Source of the DNA: Emergomyces orientalis
Taxonomy: Eukaryota; Ascomycota; Eurotiomycetes; Onygenales; Ajellomycetaceae
DNA length: 64,000 nucleotides
Assembly: GCA_002110485.1 (NCBI GenBank)
Contig: MOWL01000045.1
Coordinates: 1-64,000, forward strand
Direction of reading: 5' to 3'
Position 1 is the stretch's first letter, and each line of letters starts with the position of its first letter. The translations under genes and the position numbers were made by a program. Of the stretch, positions 55,088 to 64,000 are shown one piece after another. Under the pieces are notes generated by a model. The model saw only the letters and a list, made by a program, of their open reading frames with translations, was not told the DNA's origin and did no database searches.

Positions 55088-55407
55088 TGTGATGAGCTAC
55101 GCCCATGTTAGTAGACCATTCCACTTGCATGTCAATGGAAGCTCCATGGTTTTCGCCGACCTAGCGGCCACGCCAATATGCGGCCGCCGCGCCGATACCC
55201 GCCGAAAATCACACACCAAAATGCTTGGAAAAAGTCTGACCCCTGGGTCAGACTTTTCGGAAATATGATTATCCGCCTCATCAGGCTCATAAAAGAATCT
55301 TGCATGTTCACACTCAAATGCTTTTCTTTTCTTTTTCTTAACGTTTTCTACTTTTTGTTATATAAGACCTATATTAGTGCCGAGCTCTTCGGCGTAGGCC
55401 CATTACA
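55088..55407 (+). repeat. 3' LTR of gypsy element 2
   Basis: 320 bp, preceded by a polypurine tract (GAGAAGGGGGGGCTAA, about 55072-55087). It contains a perfect 13-bp inverted repeat at 55230-55257, within the module missing from element 1. Confidence 0.94.
55230..55257. other. Perfect inverted repeat in the gypsy LTR module
   Basis: AAAAGTCTGACCC and GGGTCAGACTTTT are separated by 2 bp. In the 5' LTR (49821-49850) the same palindrome is weakened by transitions. A transcript would form a strong hairpin. Confidence 0.7.
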
Positions 55408-55834
55408 AGCAGTTTTTATAAAGAATATTTCAAAAAATAGACAGATCTTAAACCCTGTTACATCTATAAAAATGAGAAAAGATAAAGAAAATCTCATTTC
55501 AATGAAAGCAGTAGAAGTTTCAGCTCTGAATACAGATAATAGATATAATCTATTACCTGATTCAGAATAAAAGAAACACAGCTTCAATTTATTCCTTTTG
55601 TACATGTTTACTACACAAAATAATAATAAAAAGAAGAAAAAAACTATCAAAAATGCTTCAAAAATAACTTTTATTCAAAACAATGTTGATAGAAATAAAG
55701 ATGCTATCTATTCATACTTACAGATAGATTTTGAAGAGCAAACTGACTTCATTCTATTACAAGAGTCAAATTTTGATATAGAGCAACAATTTATAATTTC
55801 TCATTCAAGCTATCACTGCTTTTTATCTAAAAAG
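55408..55834. repeat. LINE-2 pieces F (right end, minus) and G (plus)
   Basis: 55408-55431 is the end of 3' UTR piece F on the minus strand. 55432-55834 is plus-strand LINE-2 sequence equal to about 57486-57875 (end of ORF1 and start of ORF2), with a few transitions. The two parts are inverted relative to each other with no spacer, as expected from twin-primed insertion of a LINE. Confidence 0.8.
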
Positions 55835-57022
55835 TTATTATTATTATTATTCTTCTTCAATTATAGATATATATGCAGTCAGAGACTATGATATCTACCT
55901 GAGACTCAAAGAGTCTCAGGATTTTTCTAACTTTAACACTAATTACTATACATTTTTTCTTCAAACAAATAGCACTTGCAATACTTGAATTCCAGCCCAG
56001 AATAGTCAGCAAATTGGTTTTTCTTTTTTTTATTTATTTATTTATAAATATCTTTGAAGATTATTTATATTCTCTTTTTTTCATATAATTTTCAAGTGAT
56101 TACAAAGAAAATAAATTAATGATAGACAAAATAACTCATGACATGAATACAAAGGAAATAAAAGACAGACTCTAACACAAAAGAAATAGTGAGATATTAT
56201 ATAATATCTAGCAGTTTTTATAAAGAATATTTCAGATTCTCATTCATTTATATTTTCATCTTTGAAATAGAATTGATTTCTAGTAGCTATTTGAGTTTCA
56301 TTGAGAAAATCAATTAAATATTGACTGCCTATTTCAGTTGAAAATAGTAGTTTCATATTCATTTCTCTCAGCTTATATTTATATCTCAGTTCAGCTCTAA
56401 GTTCTTGATTTAATGAGCAATTCATTAAGATATGTTCTGGGTCTTCAAGAGAGTCACAATATTCACAATTTTCACTTTCAATATCAGATATTCTTTTCAA
56501 ATAAGATTTGAAATAGCCATGACCTAGTTTCAATTGAATGATTGAGGAGAAAAGCTTCTTCTTGCACTTAATAGAGCATGATTTCCATTTAGGTTTAGTT
56601 TCAAATCTAAGATAGTGAGGACTTTTTCTTTGTTTTTCCCATATTTTATGCCATTTTTCTAAGCAATTCTCTTTTATCTTTCTTTTAATAAAAGACCATG
56701 AAACTATTTTTGAACTTGCAATATTTAGTTCTGTTCCTTTCTTTGCTGCTTCATCAGCAAGCTCATTTCCATGTATATTTATATGAGCAGGAACCCAGCT
56801 CAGATATATCTTTGTCTTATATTTTAATTGAATTCTTTTGCATATCTTTAGAATTACTTCTATATTCATTTGACCATTATGAATTTCATTTTTTTGAATT
56901 CTTTTCAAAGCTGCTTGACTATCTGAAAAAATCCATGCTTCTTTCATATCTTTTCTTTTTGAAGCTTTTATTTCTATCAGTTTAAAAGCTTTCATAATAG
57001 CATATAATTCAGCATCAAATAC
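55835..57022 (-). mobile_element. 5'-truncated LINE-2 copy (piece B)
   Basis: About 1.19 kb on the minus strand: TTA-repeat tail at 55835-55851, then the complete 3' UTR, then the RNase H and Cys/His end of ORF2 (251 codons, 56240-56995). It is almost identical to 60430-61600 and lacks the ATACTGTG variant of the 3' UTR. Its 5' end at 57022 touches the first base of the plus-strand LINE-2 in a head-to-head junction. Confidence 0.88.
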
Positions 57023-57622
57023 AATGCTTCAGTTTTAATTACTACAAATACAATAGAACAGTCAAAACGACAGTATATTATAATTGCAGGATTGAAAATG
57101 AAAGTATTTGAATTCAAAGATTCAAGAGAGAATATTAAATCTCAAATTCAATGCTCAAACTGTCAGAAACATGGACACTTTGCAAATACTTGTAAAAGAA
57201 ATTCTAAATGTCAGTTTTGTGCTTTAGATCACAAAACAAATGAACATTCTTGCAACACATGTAGAAAAATAGGTGAAATCTGCAATCACACTGAAATCAA
57301 ATGCAGTAATTGCTATGAAAAGCACACATCTATTTCAAAAGATTGTATTTTCATTTTCAAGAAAAAGTCTTTCAATAAAGATGTGAAATGGAGAAAAGAA
57401 ACTCAAAATACAGAGAAAATAGATAAAACTACAAAAAGAAGAAATTCTCAAATGTCTATTTCTTCTGAGTCAAATTCTTTTTCAAAAAATAGACAGATCT
57501 TAAACCCTGTTACACCTATAAAAATGAGAAAAGATAAAGAAAATCTCATTTCTATGAAAGCAGTAGAAGTTCCAGCTCTGAATACAGATAATAGATATAA
57601 TCTATTACCTGATTCAGAATAA
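57023..57622 (+). CDS. LINE-2 ORF1 (Gag-like), 5'-truncated
   Basis: The frame is open from the truncation point at 57023 to the TAA at 57620-57622, so the first ATG at 57092 is probably internal. It encodes IIIAGLKMKVFEF and a series of CCHC knuckles (CSNCQKHGHFANTC, CQFCALDHKTNEHSC, CNTCRKIGEICNH, CSNCYEKHTSISKDC), then a basic linker. ORF1 proteins of this type bind the element RNA. The end of ORF1 (RQILNPVTPIKMRKD) is also found at 33463-33582 and 55432-55570. Confidence 0.8.
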   Translation, partial: NASVLITTNTIEQSKRQYIIIAGLKMKVFEFKDSRENIKSQIQCSNCQKHGHFANTCKRNSKCQFCALDHKTNEHSCNTCRKIGEICNHTEIKCSNCYEKHTSISKDCIFIFKKKSFNKDVKWRKETQNTEKIDKTTKRRNSQMSISSESNSFSKNRQILNPVTPIKMRKDKENLISMKAVEVPALNTDNRYNLLPDSE

Positions 57623-57649
57623 AAGAAACACAGCTTCAATTTATTCCTT

Positions 57650-60600
57650 TTGTACATGTTTACTACACAAAATAATAATAAAAAGAAGAAAAAAACTATC
57701 AAAAATGCTTCAAAAATAACTTTTATTCAAAACAATGTTGATAGAAATAAAGATGCTATCTATTCATGCTTACAGATAGGCTTTGAAGAGCAAACTGACT
57801 TCATTCTATTACAAGAGCCAAATTTTGATATAGAACAACAATTTATAATTTCTCATTCAAGCTATCACTGCTTTTTACCAGAGAAATCAGATGTAAAAGC
57901 AAGAGTTGTGATATATGCAAGAAAAAGATCAAGATTTCAATTCAATATAAAAAGTAATTATATATCTAATTCTGATATTCTAGTTGGAGATATTATAGAT
58001 ACAAGAAATCAATTTGACAGTATTCAATTGATAAATATTTATAATGAAAAATCACTGAAGGTAAATGATAATTCATGGACAGTTGACAGAGAACTGCTGA
58101 ATTTAAGTCCAGAAAAAAATGCTATTATATGTGGTGATTTCAATGCACATCATATATGGTGGAATTCTGAATGTGATTATTCAATAAGATCAGAGAAAAT
58201 AGTAGAGTGGGCTCTACAACATGAACTAGATATTATAAATGAAATTGATAGACAGACCTTCTTTAGAAACAACTTAATGAAGAAATCAATCATAGACTTA
58301 ACCTTTCTATCAAAAAATTTGATTGAAAACAAGGTCTATAATTGGTTTATTAATTCAGAAGAAACATCAGGATCTGCTCATGAAGTTATTCAATTTAATA
58401 TTGAAATTGATGAAAAGGAAACATGTGAGAATCCTCTACTATCAAATCAATATAATTTTGAAAAAGCTGAATGGTCTGAAATCAATAAGAGAATTGAAGA
58501 TTTAAAATTTGAAAAAAAAGAAGAATTATCAAATTGGAATGAAAAGACAATAATAACAGATATAATACTAGAAAGTAGAACTAATATAATAACTGAAATT
58601 ATATTAGAAAGCATTAAAAACTTTATACCAAAGAAAAAGCTCTCAGAATTCTCAAAACCTTGGTGGTCAGAAGAAATAACAGAAAAAAGAAAAAATCTAG
58701 CAAAAATAAAAAAAGAATGGAAAGAGAATATCATATCTTATGAAGAATATAAAAGAATAAGAAATGAATATTTCACATTAATTAAAAAAACTAAAACTAG
58801 CTGCTGGAATAAATTTCTTGTGAATGCACAGGGAAAAGAAATATTTAAAGCTTTTAAATATACAAAGTCTAAATCTGTTGCAAAGCTTCCATCTCTAAAA
58901 TATAAAATAGAAAATGAGGAATATATTGCTCATTCTTTTGAACAAAAATGTCAGGCTTTTATGAAAATTCTATTTCAAAAACCACCTCAATCTGAACAAT
59001 ATAGTTCAATATGTGAATATATTGAAGATTCAAGATGGGCTTGGCCAGATCTATCTAGAAATGAACTTGAAACTGCTGTGTTTACAAGTTCTACAAAAAC
59101 AGCTGCAGGACCTGATACTATAAATCATTTAATCATTCAAAAAGTCTTTCATTCTCTGAAAAATGAATTATTTGAATTATTCTCTCAACTAATGAAGAAT
59201 GGGTATCACCCTGAATGCTGGAGACAAGCAACTGGTATAGTTCTTGCAAAACCAAATAGAAAAGCTACTATGCCAAAGTCTTATAGAATTATATCACTTT
59301 TGAATTGCTTGGGAAAAATTCTTGAAAAAATAATAGCAACAAGATTATCATATCTAGGCTCAATCACTGATTTATTATATAATGATCAAATGGGTGGCAG
59401 AAAACAGAATTCTGCAATAGATACAGTTTTATCAATAATTCATGATATTCAAATGGCAAAAAATGAAGGCTTAGTTACAACAGCTGCTTTTATTGATATA
59501 AAAGGTGCTTTTGATCATGTTTCAAAGAATAAGCTAATAATTATTCTTCAAGAGATGAAACTACCAAAAGCATTAATAAAGTGGGTTATATGTTTTATGT
59601 CAAAAAGATATATTCAACTACTTTTTGACTCATTAAAGCAAGATATTACTGAAATTGAAATAGGAGTTCCTCAGGGGTCTCCAGTCTCACCAATTCTATT
59701 TGCTATATATACAAAAAATCTATTCAAAGATAGAGAAATGGAGATAGTGAGATCTCCTAGCTATGTTGATGATATAGGTCTGATTTTCAGCTCAAGAACA
59801 ATAAAAGAAAATTGTGAAAATATTGAAAAAGCTGCGCAAGAGATATTTAATAGAGGAGATTTAAACCTAATTCAATTTGATATGGAAAAAACTGAATTAA
59901 TTCACTTTTTTCCAAAAAGATATGAAAAGGAAATAAGTTTAAATCTATTAAATCAAGAAATAAAGCCTAAATCAGTTGTAAGATGGCTAGGAATCTGGCT
60001 GGATTCAAAACTCAATTTTAAATCTCATATTCAAAAAAGAATGGCTCAAGCTGAAAGAGTTTTAAATAGTATAATACAACTTTCTAATACTGAAAGGGGT
60101 TTATCAAACTATATAGAGTATGCTCAATGATTAAAAATGAGTTCTCCTCATTAAATATTGAAAAGATTGAACACAAAAAGCTATATCCATGGAAAGAAAA
60201 ACTAGGCTCAATGATTTCAATTGAAATAAGCGCATTATCAAAACCAGAAGAAGCTGAGAATCATAGAAGAATAATAGAGAAAATTGATTTTAAAAAGTCA
60301 ATTCTAATCTATTCAGATGGTTCAATGAATGAAAATAAAGGCCTAGGAGCTGGAATAGCATATACAGAAGATAATTACAAATATACATCAGATTCATGGA
60401 ATATTGGAAATGAATGTGAAGTATTTGATGCTGAATTATATGCTATTATGAAAGCTTTTAAACTGATAGAAATAAAAGCTTCAAAAAGAAAAGATATGAA
60501 AGAAGCATGGATTTTTTCAGATAGTCAAGCAGCTTTGAAAAGAATTCAAAAAAATGAAATTCATAATGGTCAAATGAATATAGAAGTAATTCTAAAGATA

Positions 60601-63110
60601 TGCAAAAGAATTCAATTAAAATATAAGACAAAGATATATCTGAGCTGGGTTCCTGCTCATATAAATATACATGGAAATGAGCTTGCTGATGAAGCAGCAA
60701 AGAAAGGAACAGAACTAAATATTGCAAGTTCAAAAATAGTTTCATGGTCTTTTATTAAAAGAAAGATAAAAGAGAATTGCTTAGAAAAATGGCATAAAAT
60801 ATGGAAAAAACAAAGAAAAAGTCCTCACTATCTTAGATTTGAAACTAAACCTAAATGGAAATCATGCTCTATTAAGTGCAAGAAGAAGCTTTTCTCCTCA
60901 ATCATTCAATTGAAACTAGGTCATGGCTATTTCAAATCTTATTTGAAAAGAATATCTGATATTGAAAGTGAAAATTGTGAATATTGTGACTCTCTTGAAG
61001 ACCCAGAACATATCTTAATGAATTGCTCATTAAATCAAGAACTTAGAGCTGAACTGAGATATAAATATAAGCTGAGAGAAATGAATATGAAACTACTATT
61101 TTCAACTGAAATAGGCAGTCAATATTTAATTGATTTTCTCAATGAAACTCAAATAGCTACTAGAAATCAATTCTATTTCAAAGATGAAAATATAAATGAA
61201 TGAGAATCTGAAATATTCTTTATAAAAACTGCTAGATATTATATAATATCTCACTATTTCTTTTGTGTTAGAGTCTGTCTTTTATTTCCTTTGTATTCAT
61301 GTCATGAGTTATTTTGTCTATCATTAATTTATTTTCTTTGTAATCACTTGAAAATTATATGAAAAAAAGAGAATATAAATAATCTTCAAAGATATTTATA
61401 AATAAATAAATAAAAAAAAGAAAAATCAATTTGCTGACTATTCTGGGCTGGAATTCAAGTATTGCAAGTGCTATTTGTTTGAAGAAAAAATGTATAGTAA
61501 TTAGTGTTAAAGTTAGAAAAATCCTGAGACTCTTTGAGTCTCAGGTAGATATCATAGTCTCTGACTGCATATATATCTATAATTGAAGAATAATAATAAT
61601 AAGGGGTTTATCATTTCAAGCTATGAGACAGCTATACATTGCATGTATAGCATCTATTTCTGATTATGGTGTTCAGATATGGTGGAAGAACCAGAAACAC
61701 TTCATAGATAAGTTTCAAAAATTGCAGAATACAGCTTTAAGAAGAATTCTGGGAGCTTTCAAAACCTCTCCATGTAGAGCTATGGTAATAGAAGCTTCTA
61801 TATCACCTCCTGAAATAAGATTTGAGAAGATATGCAAGAATTATGCACTGAGAATCATGAAAATGCCAGATATTCATTCAATTAGAAAAAGAATATCTAC
61901 ATCTTATCCTCCAATTCAATCTGGAAATGACTTAGATTGGAATAGATATCTAGATTGGAATGAAAGTCAAGAAAATCAAGAAAATGAGAGAAATAGAAAA
62001 AAAATCCCTTCTCAACTATATAGAGTATGCTCAATGATTAAAAATGAGTTCTCCTCATTAAATATTGAAAAGATTGAACACAAAAAGCTATATCCATGGA
62101 AAGAAAAACTAGGCTCAATGATTTCAATTGAAATAAGCGCATTATCAAAACCAGAAGAAGCTGAGAATCATAGAAGAATAATAGAGAAAATTGATTTTAA
62201 AAAGTCAATTCTAATCTATTCAGATGGTTCAATGAATGAAAATAAAGGCCTAGGAGCTGGAATAGCATATACAGAAGATAATTACAAATATACATCAGAT
62301 TCATGGAATATTGGAAATGAATGTGAAGTATTTGATGCTGAATTATATGCTATTATGAAAGCTTTTAAACTGATAGAAATAAAAGCTTCAAAAAGAAAAG
62401 ATATGAAAGAAGCATGGATTTTTTCAGATAGTCAAGCAGCTTTGAAAAGAATTCAAAAAAATGAAATTCATAATGGTCAAATGAATATAGAAGTAATTCT
62501 AAAGATATGCAAAAGAATTCAATTAAAATATAAGACAAAGATATATCTGAGCTGGGTTCCTGCTCATATAAATATACATGGAAATGAGCTTGCTGATGAA
62601 GCAGCAAAGAAAGGAACAGAACTAAATATTGCAAGTTCAAAAATAGTTTCATGGTCTTTTATTAAAAGAAAGATAAAAGAGAATTGCTTAGAAAAATGGC
62701 ATAAAATATGGGAAAAACAAAGAAAAAGTCCTCACTATCTTAGATTTGAAACTAAACCTAAATGGAAATCATGCTCTATTAAGTGCAAGAAGAAGCTTTT
62801 CTCCTCAATCATTCAATTGAAACTAGGTCATGGCTATTTCAAATCTTATTTGAAAAGAATATCTGATATTGAAAGTGAAAATTGTGAATATTGTGACTCT
62901 CTTGAAGACCCAGAACATATCTTAATGAATTGCTCATTAAATCAAGAACTTAGAGCTGAACTGAGATATAAATATAAGCTGAGAGAAATGAATATGAAAC
63001 TACTATTTTCAACTGAAATAGGCAGTCAATATTTAATTGATTTTCTCAATGAAACTCAAATAGCTACTAGAAATCAATTCTATTTCAAAGATGAAAATAT
63101 AAATGAATGA
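57650..63110 (+). pseudogene. LINE-2 ORF2 (EN, RT, RNase H) interrupted by a LINE-2 insertion
   Basis: The ORF lies in 57650-60106 and 61614-63110. Leaving out the nested copy and one target duplication, the phase matches exactly (RGLS then FQAMRQLY) and 1317 codons would be open. Domains: AP-type endonuclease (ILLQEPNFD, IICGDFNAHH; the usual SDH is SAH), reverse transcriptase (AAGPDTIN, SYRIISLLN, GAFDHVSKN, GVPQGSPVSPILF, YVDDIGLIF) and RNase H (YSDGS, DAELYAI, FSDSQAAL, HGNELADEAAK) with all four acidic residues, then the knuckle CEYCDSLEDPEHILMNC. The gap to ORF1 is 27 bp. As it stands the first half ends at 60130 after RNase H is lost. Confidence 0.88.
60107..61600 (+). mobile_element. 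Nested 5'-truncated LINE-2 copy
   Basis: 1494 bp flanked by AAGGGGTTTATCA at 60094-60106 and 61601-61613. It begins inside ORF2 (ACTATATAGAGTATG), contains 60127-61203 (358 codons: RNase H and Cys/His knuckle), the full 3' UTR and a TAA-repeat tail (about 61587-61600). It is nearly identical to the matching part of the host element but has WKKQRK instead of WEKQRK and a shorter 3' UTR variant. Confidence 0.92.
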
Positions 63111-63288
63111 GAATCTGAAATATTCTTTATAAAAACTGCTAGATATTATATAATATCTCACTATTTCTTTTATACTGTGTTAGAGTCTGTCTTTTATTTC
63201 CTTTGTATTCATGTCATGAGTTATTTTGTCAATCATTAATTTATTTTCTTTGTAATCACTTGAAAATTATATGTAAAAAGAGAATATA

Positions 63289-64000
63289 ATTATTATTATT
63301 ATTATTTCTACACCACTTGATCCCGAGAATATGTGGGGAGGCAGCTAGTATACAAAGTGAGAAAAACCTTGGACTATCTAGTATAGTCCTGGCCTAAAAA
63401 CCCTCTGAACAGCAAATCTATTCAACATTTATAATCACTTCAAGTACTGCGGAGCAGCTCCCGCTGCTCTTAGAGAAGATGGTGCATAGCACCGTGAGAA
63501 GACAAGAAAACCCCCTATATCACCATCACTCCTGTCTGAACATAAGAAAGACTTCTAATGAATGTGGCACCTCATGCTGTGTGTCCGCCGCTCATCGCGC
63601 AGACTTCAACGTCCTGGAGTGCTTGTAGCGCGCAGGCCACCCAACTCCGCGCTTGTGGCGCGCCAGTCCACCCAGATCCGCGCTTCAAGCTCACTATCTC
63701 CTGGTAGGGCCTCGCTCTTCGCGCCCTTCACTCCCTGATATGCGCCAGCCGCGTTTCTTAGTTGTGCTGTGCATCTCATTCCGCCCTTCTCTCACTTAAC
63801 ACCTTGGCTAGGAAGAACTGTCTGAGAATGTTCTGCTTGAGCCATCACTTGGTGAGCCTGTGCAGTTCTTTCTTGATGTCCAGCAACCACTTCTTATTCA
63901 CTCTGCCCTTCTGCTCCAGCTCCGCGCGTTTCTCACTGAATTGTGTACAGTGTATCATCACATGCAGCACCGTTTCATGCTCATATCCACATGGACATTT
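63289..64000 (-). mobile_element. LINE-1 copy (Tad1-like), 3' end
   Basis: The TTA-repeat tail at 63289-63307 is followed on the minus strand by the same 3' end as at 43820 (GATCAAGTGGTGTAGAAA). At 63830-64000 the minus strand encodes CPCGYEHE-type sequence (TCCATGTGGATATGAGCATG), HVMIHCTQFSEKRAELEQKGRVN and LHRLTK, the C-terminus of ORF2. This copy keeps CpG sites that are lost in the 43255-43825 copy. Its 5' part lies outside the window. Confidence 0.8.

Larger units (their letters stand above)
49681..55407 (+). mobile_element. Ty3/gypsy chromovirus-like element 2 (degenerate)
   Basis: 5727 bp with 320-bp LTRs and target duplication AGCAG (49676-49680 and 55408-55412), inserted in a LINE-2 fragment. 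Domain order: Gag, CCHC knuckle, protease, reverse transcriptase, RNase H, integrase, chromodomain. It is the same family as element 1 but in the opposite orientation. In-frame TGA and TAA codons break the polyprotein. The LTRs differ by about twenty transitions and no transversion seen by eye. Confidence 0.93.
57023..63288 (+). mobile_element. LINE-2 element with a nested LINE-2 insertion
   Basis: A non-LTR retrotransposon of the Tad1/I type with ORF1, ORF2 and 3' UTR, 5'-truncated at 57023 where ORF1 is already open. It is interrupted at 60106 by a 5'-truncated LINE-2 copy (60107-61600) that produced a 13-bp target duplication. Outside this insertion both frames are intact. The DNA is very AT-rich, almost free of CpG, and uses AGA for nearly all Arg codons. 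The 3' UTR stops at about 63288, where the tail of a minus-strand LINE-1 begins, so the last part of its 3' UTR may lie beyond the window. Confidence 0.88.

Noticed and set aside
56698..62652. Repeated 95-codon frames rich in Leu and Phe opposite the LINE-2 RNase H region
   Set aside because: They are antisense shadows of the AT-rich RNase H coding sequence and recur only because the LINE-2 copies recur.
60107..63110. Tandem duplication of the LINE-2 3' half
   Set aside because: The 13-bp duplications, the tail at 61587-61600 and restoration of the host frame show an insertion of one copy into another rather than a tandem duplication.

Overview
The window looks like nuclear DNA of a filamentous ascomycete, most likely of the Eurotiomycetes (Aspergillus/Penicillium or Onygenales type). 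Coding genes are short and compact with 43-87 bp introns (GTANGT-type donors, CTAAC-like branch sites, AG acceptors). The families that can be named (DUF7924, DUF2841/YDR124W-like, BCS1-like AAA ATPase, small Myb/SANT proteins, APH-like and degenerate kinase-like proteins, F-box) are typical of those fungi. Nothing bacterial (operons, Shine-Dalgarno sites, CRISPR) and no tRNA or rRNA was seen. Exon models were built by eye from splice signals and reading frame.

Layout. 1-3317: 3' part of a broken Ty1/copia element with its 3' LTR. 3329-3861: remnant of a Mutator-like transposase. 3.9-31 kb: gene-bearing region holding an F-box gene, a C2H2 zinc-finger gene with a 4-nt first exon, several lineage-specific unknown genes, a DUF2841 gene, a MADS-like gene, two Myb-like genes, a BCS1-like ATPase, a six-exon FKBP, a three-exon gene carrying one in-frame stop, a DUF7924 gene and an APH-like gene. 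Minisatellites with 17, 50, 51, 63 and 124 bp periods lie in its intergenic parts. 30.8-32.8 kb is a GC-rich upstream block that ends abruptly in AT-rich DNA. 33.4-34.2 kb is a patchwork of decayed pieces: a LINE fragment, a mutated copy of the end of the DUF7924 gene and a copy of the start of the zinc-finger gene. 34.9-37.2 kb: a Cys-rich protein gene, a 124-bp tandem repeat and a kinase-like gene.

37.4-64.0 kb is a nested retrotransposon island. An intact Ty1/copia element (38110-43254; identical 102-bp LTRs, AGACA target duplication, uninterrupted 1467-codon polyprotein) sits in frame inside an old Tad1-like LINE (LINE-1). A Ty3/gypsy element with chromodomain (43831-49441, minus; duplication ATAAT) sits in the AAT tail of that LINE. 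A second gypsy copy (49681-55407, plus; duplication AGCAG) sits in a piece of a very AT-rich, CpG-poor second LINE (LINE-2). Further LINE-2 pieces lie in both orientations, including a 5'-truncated element (57023 to about 63288) that is itself split by a younger truncated LINE-2 copy with a 13-bp target duplication. The window ends in another LINE-1 copy on the minus strand.

The gypsy elements and the older LINE carry marks of a C-to-T mutational defence: only transitions between paired LTRs, and many in-frame TGA codons at former Arg and Trp positions. The copia and LINE-2 copies look recently mobile. The host genes show no evident shared pathway; the window is best read as accessory DNA around a transposon nest.
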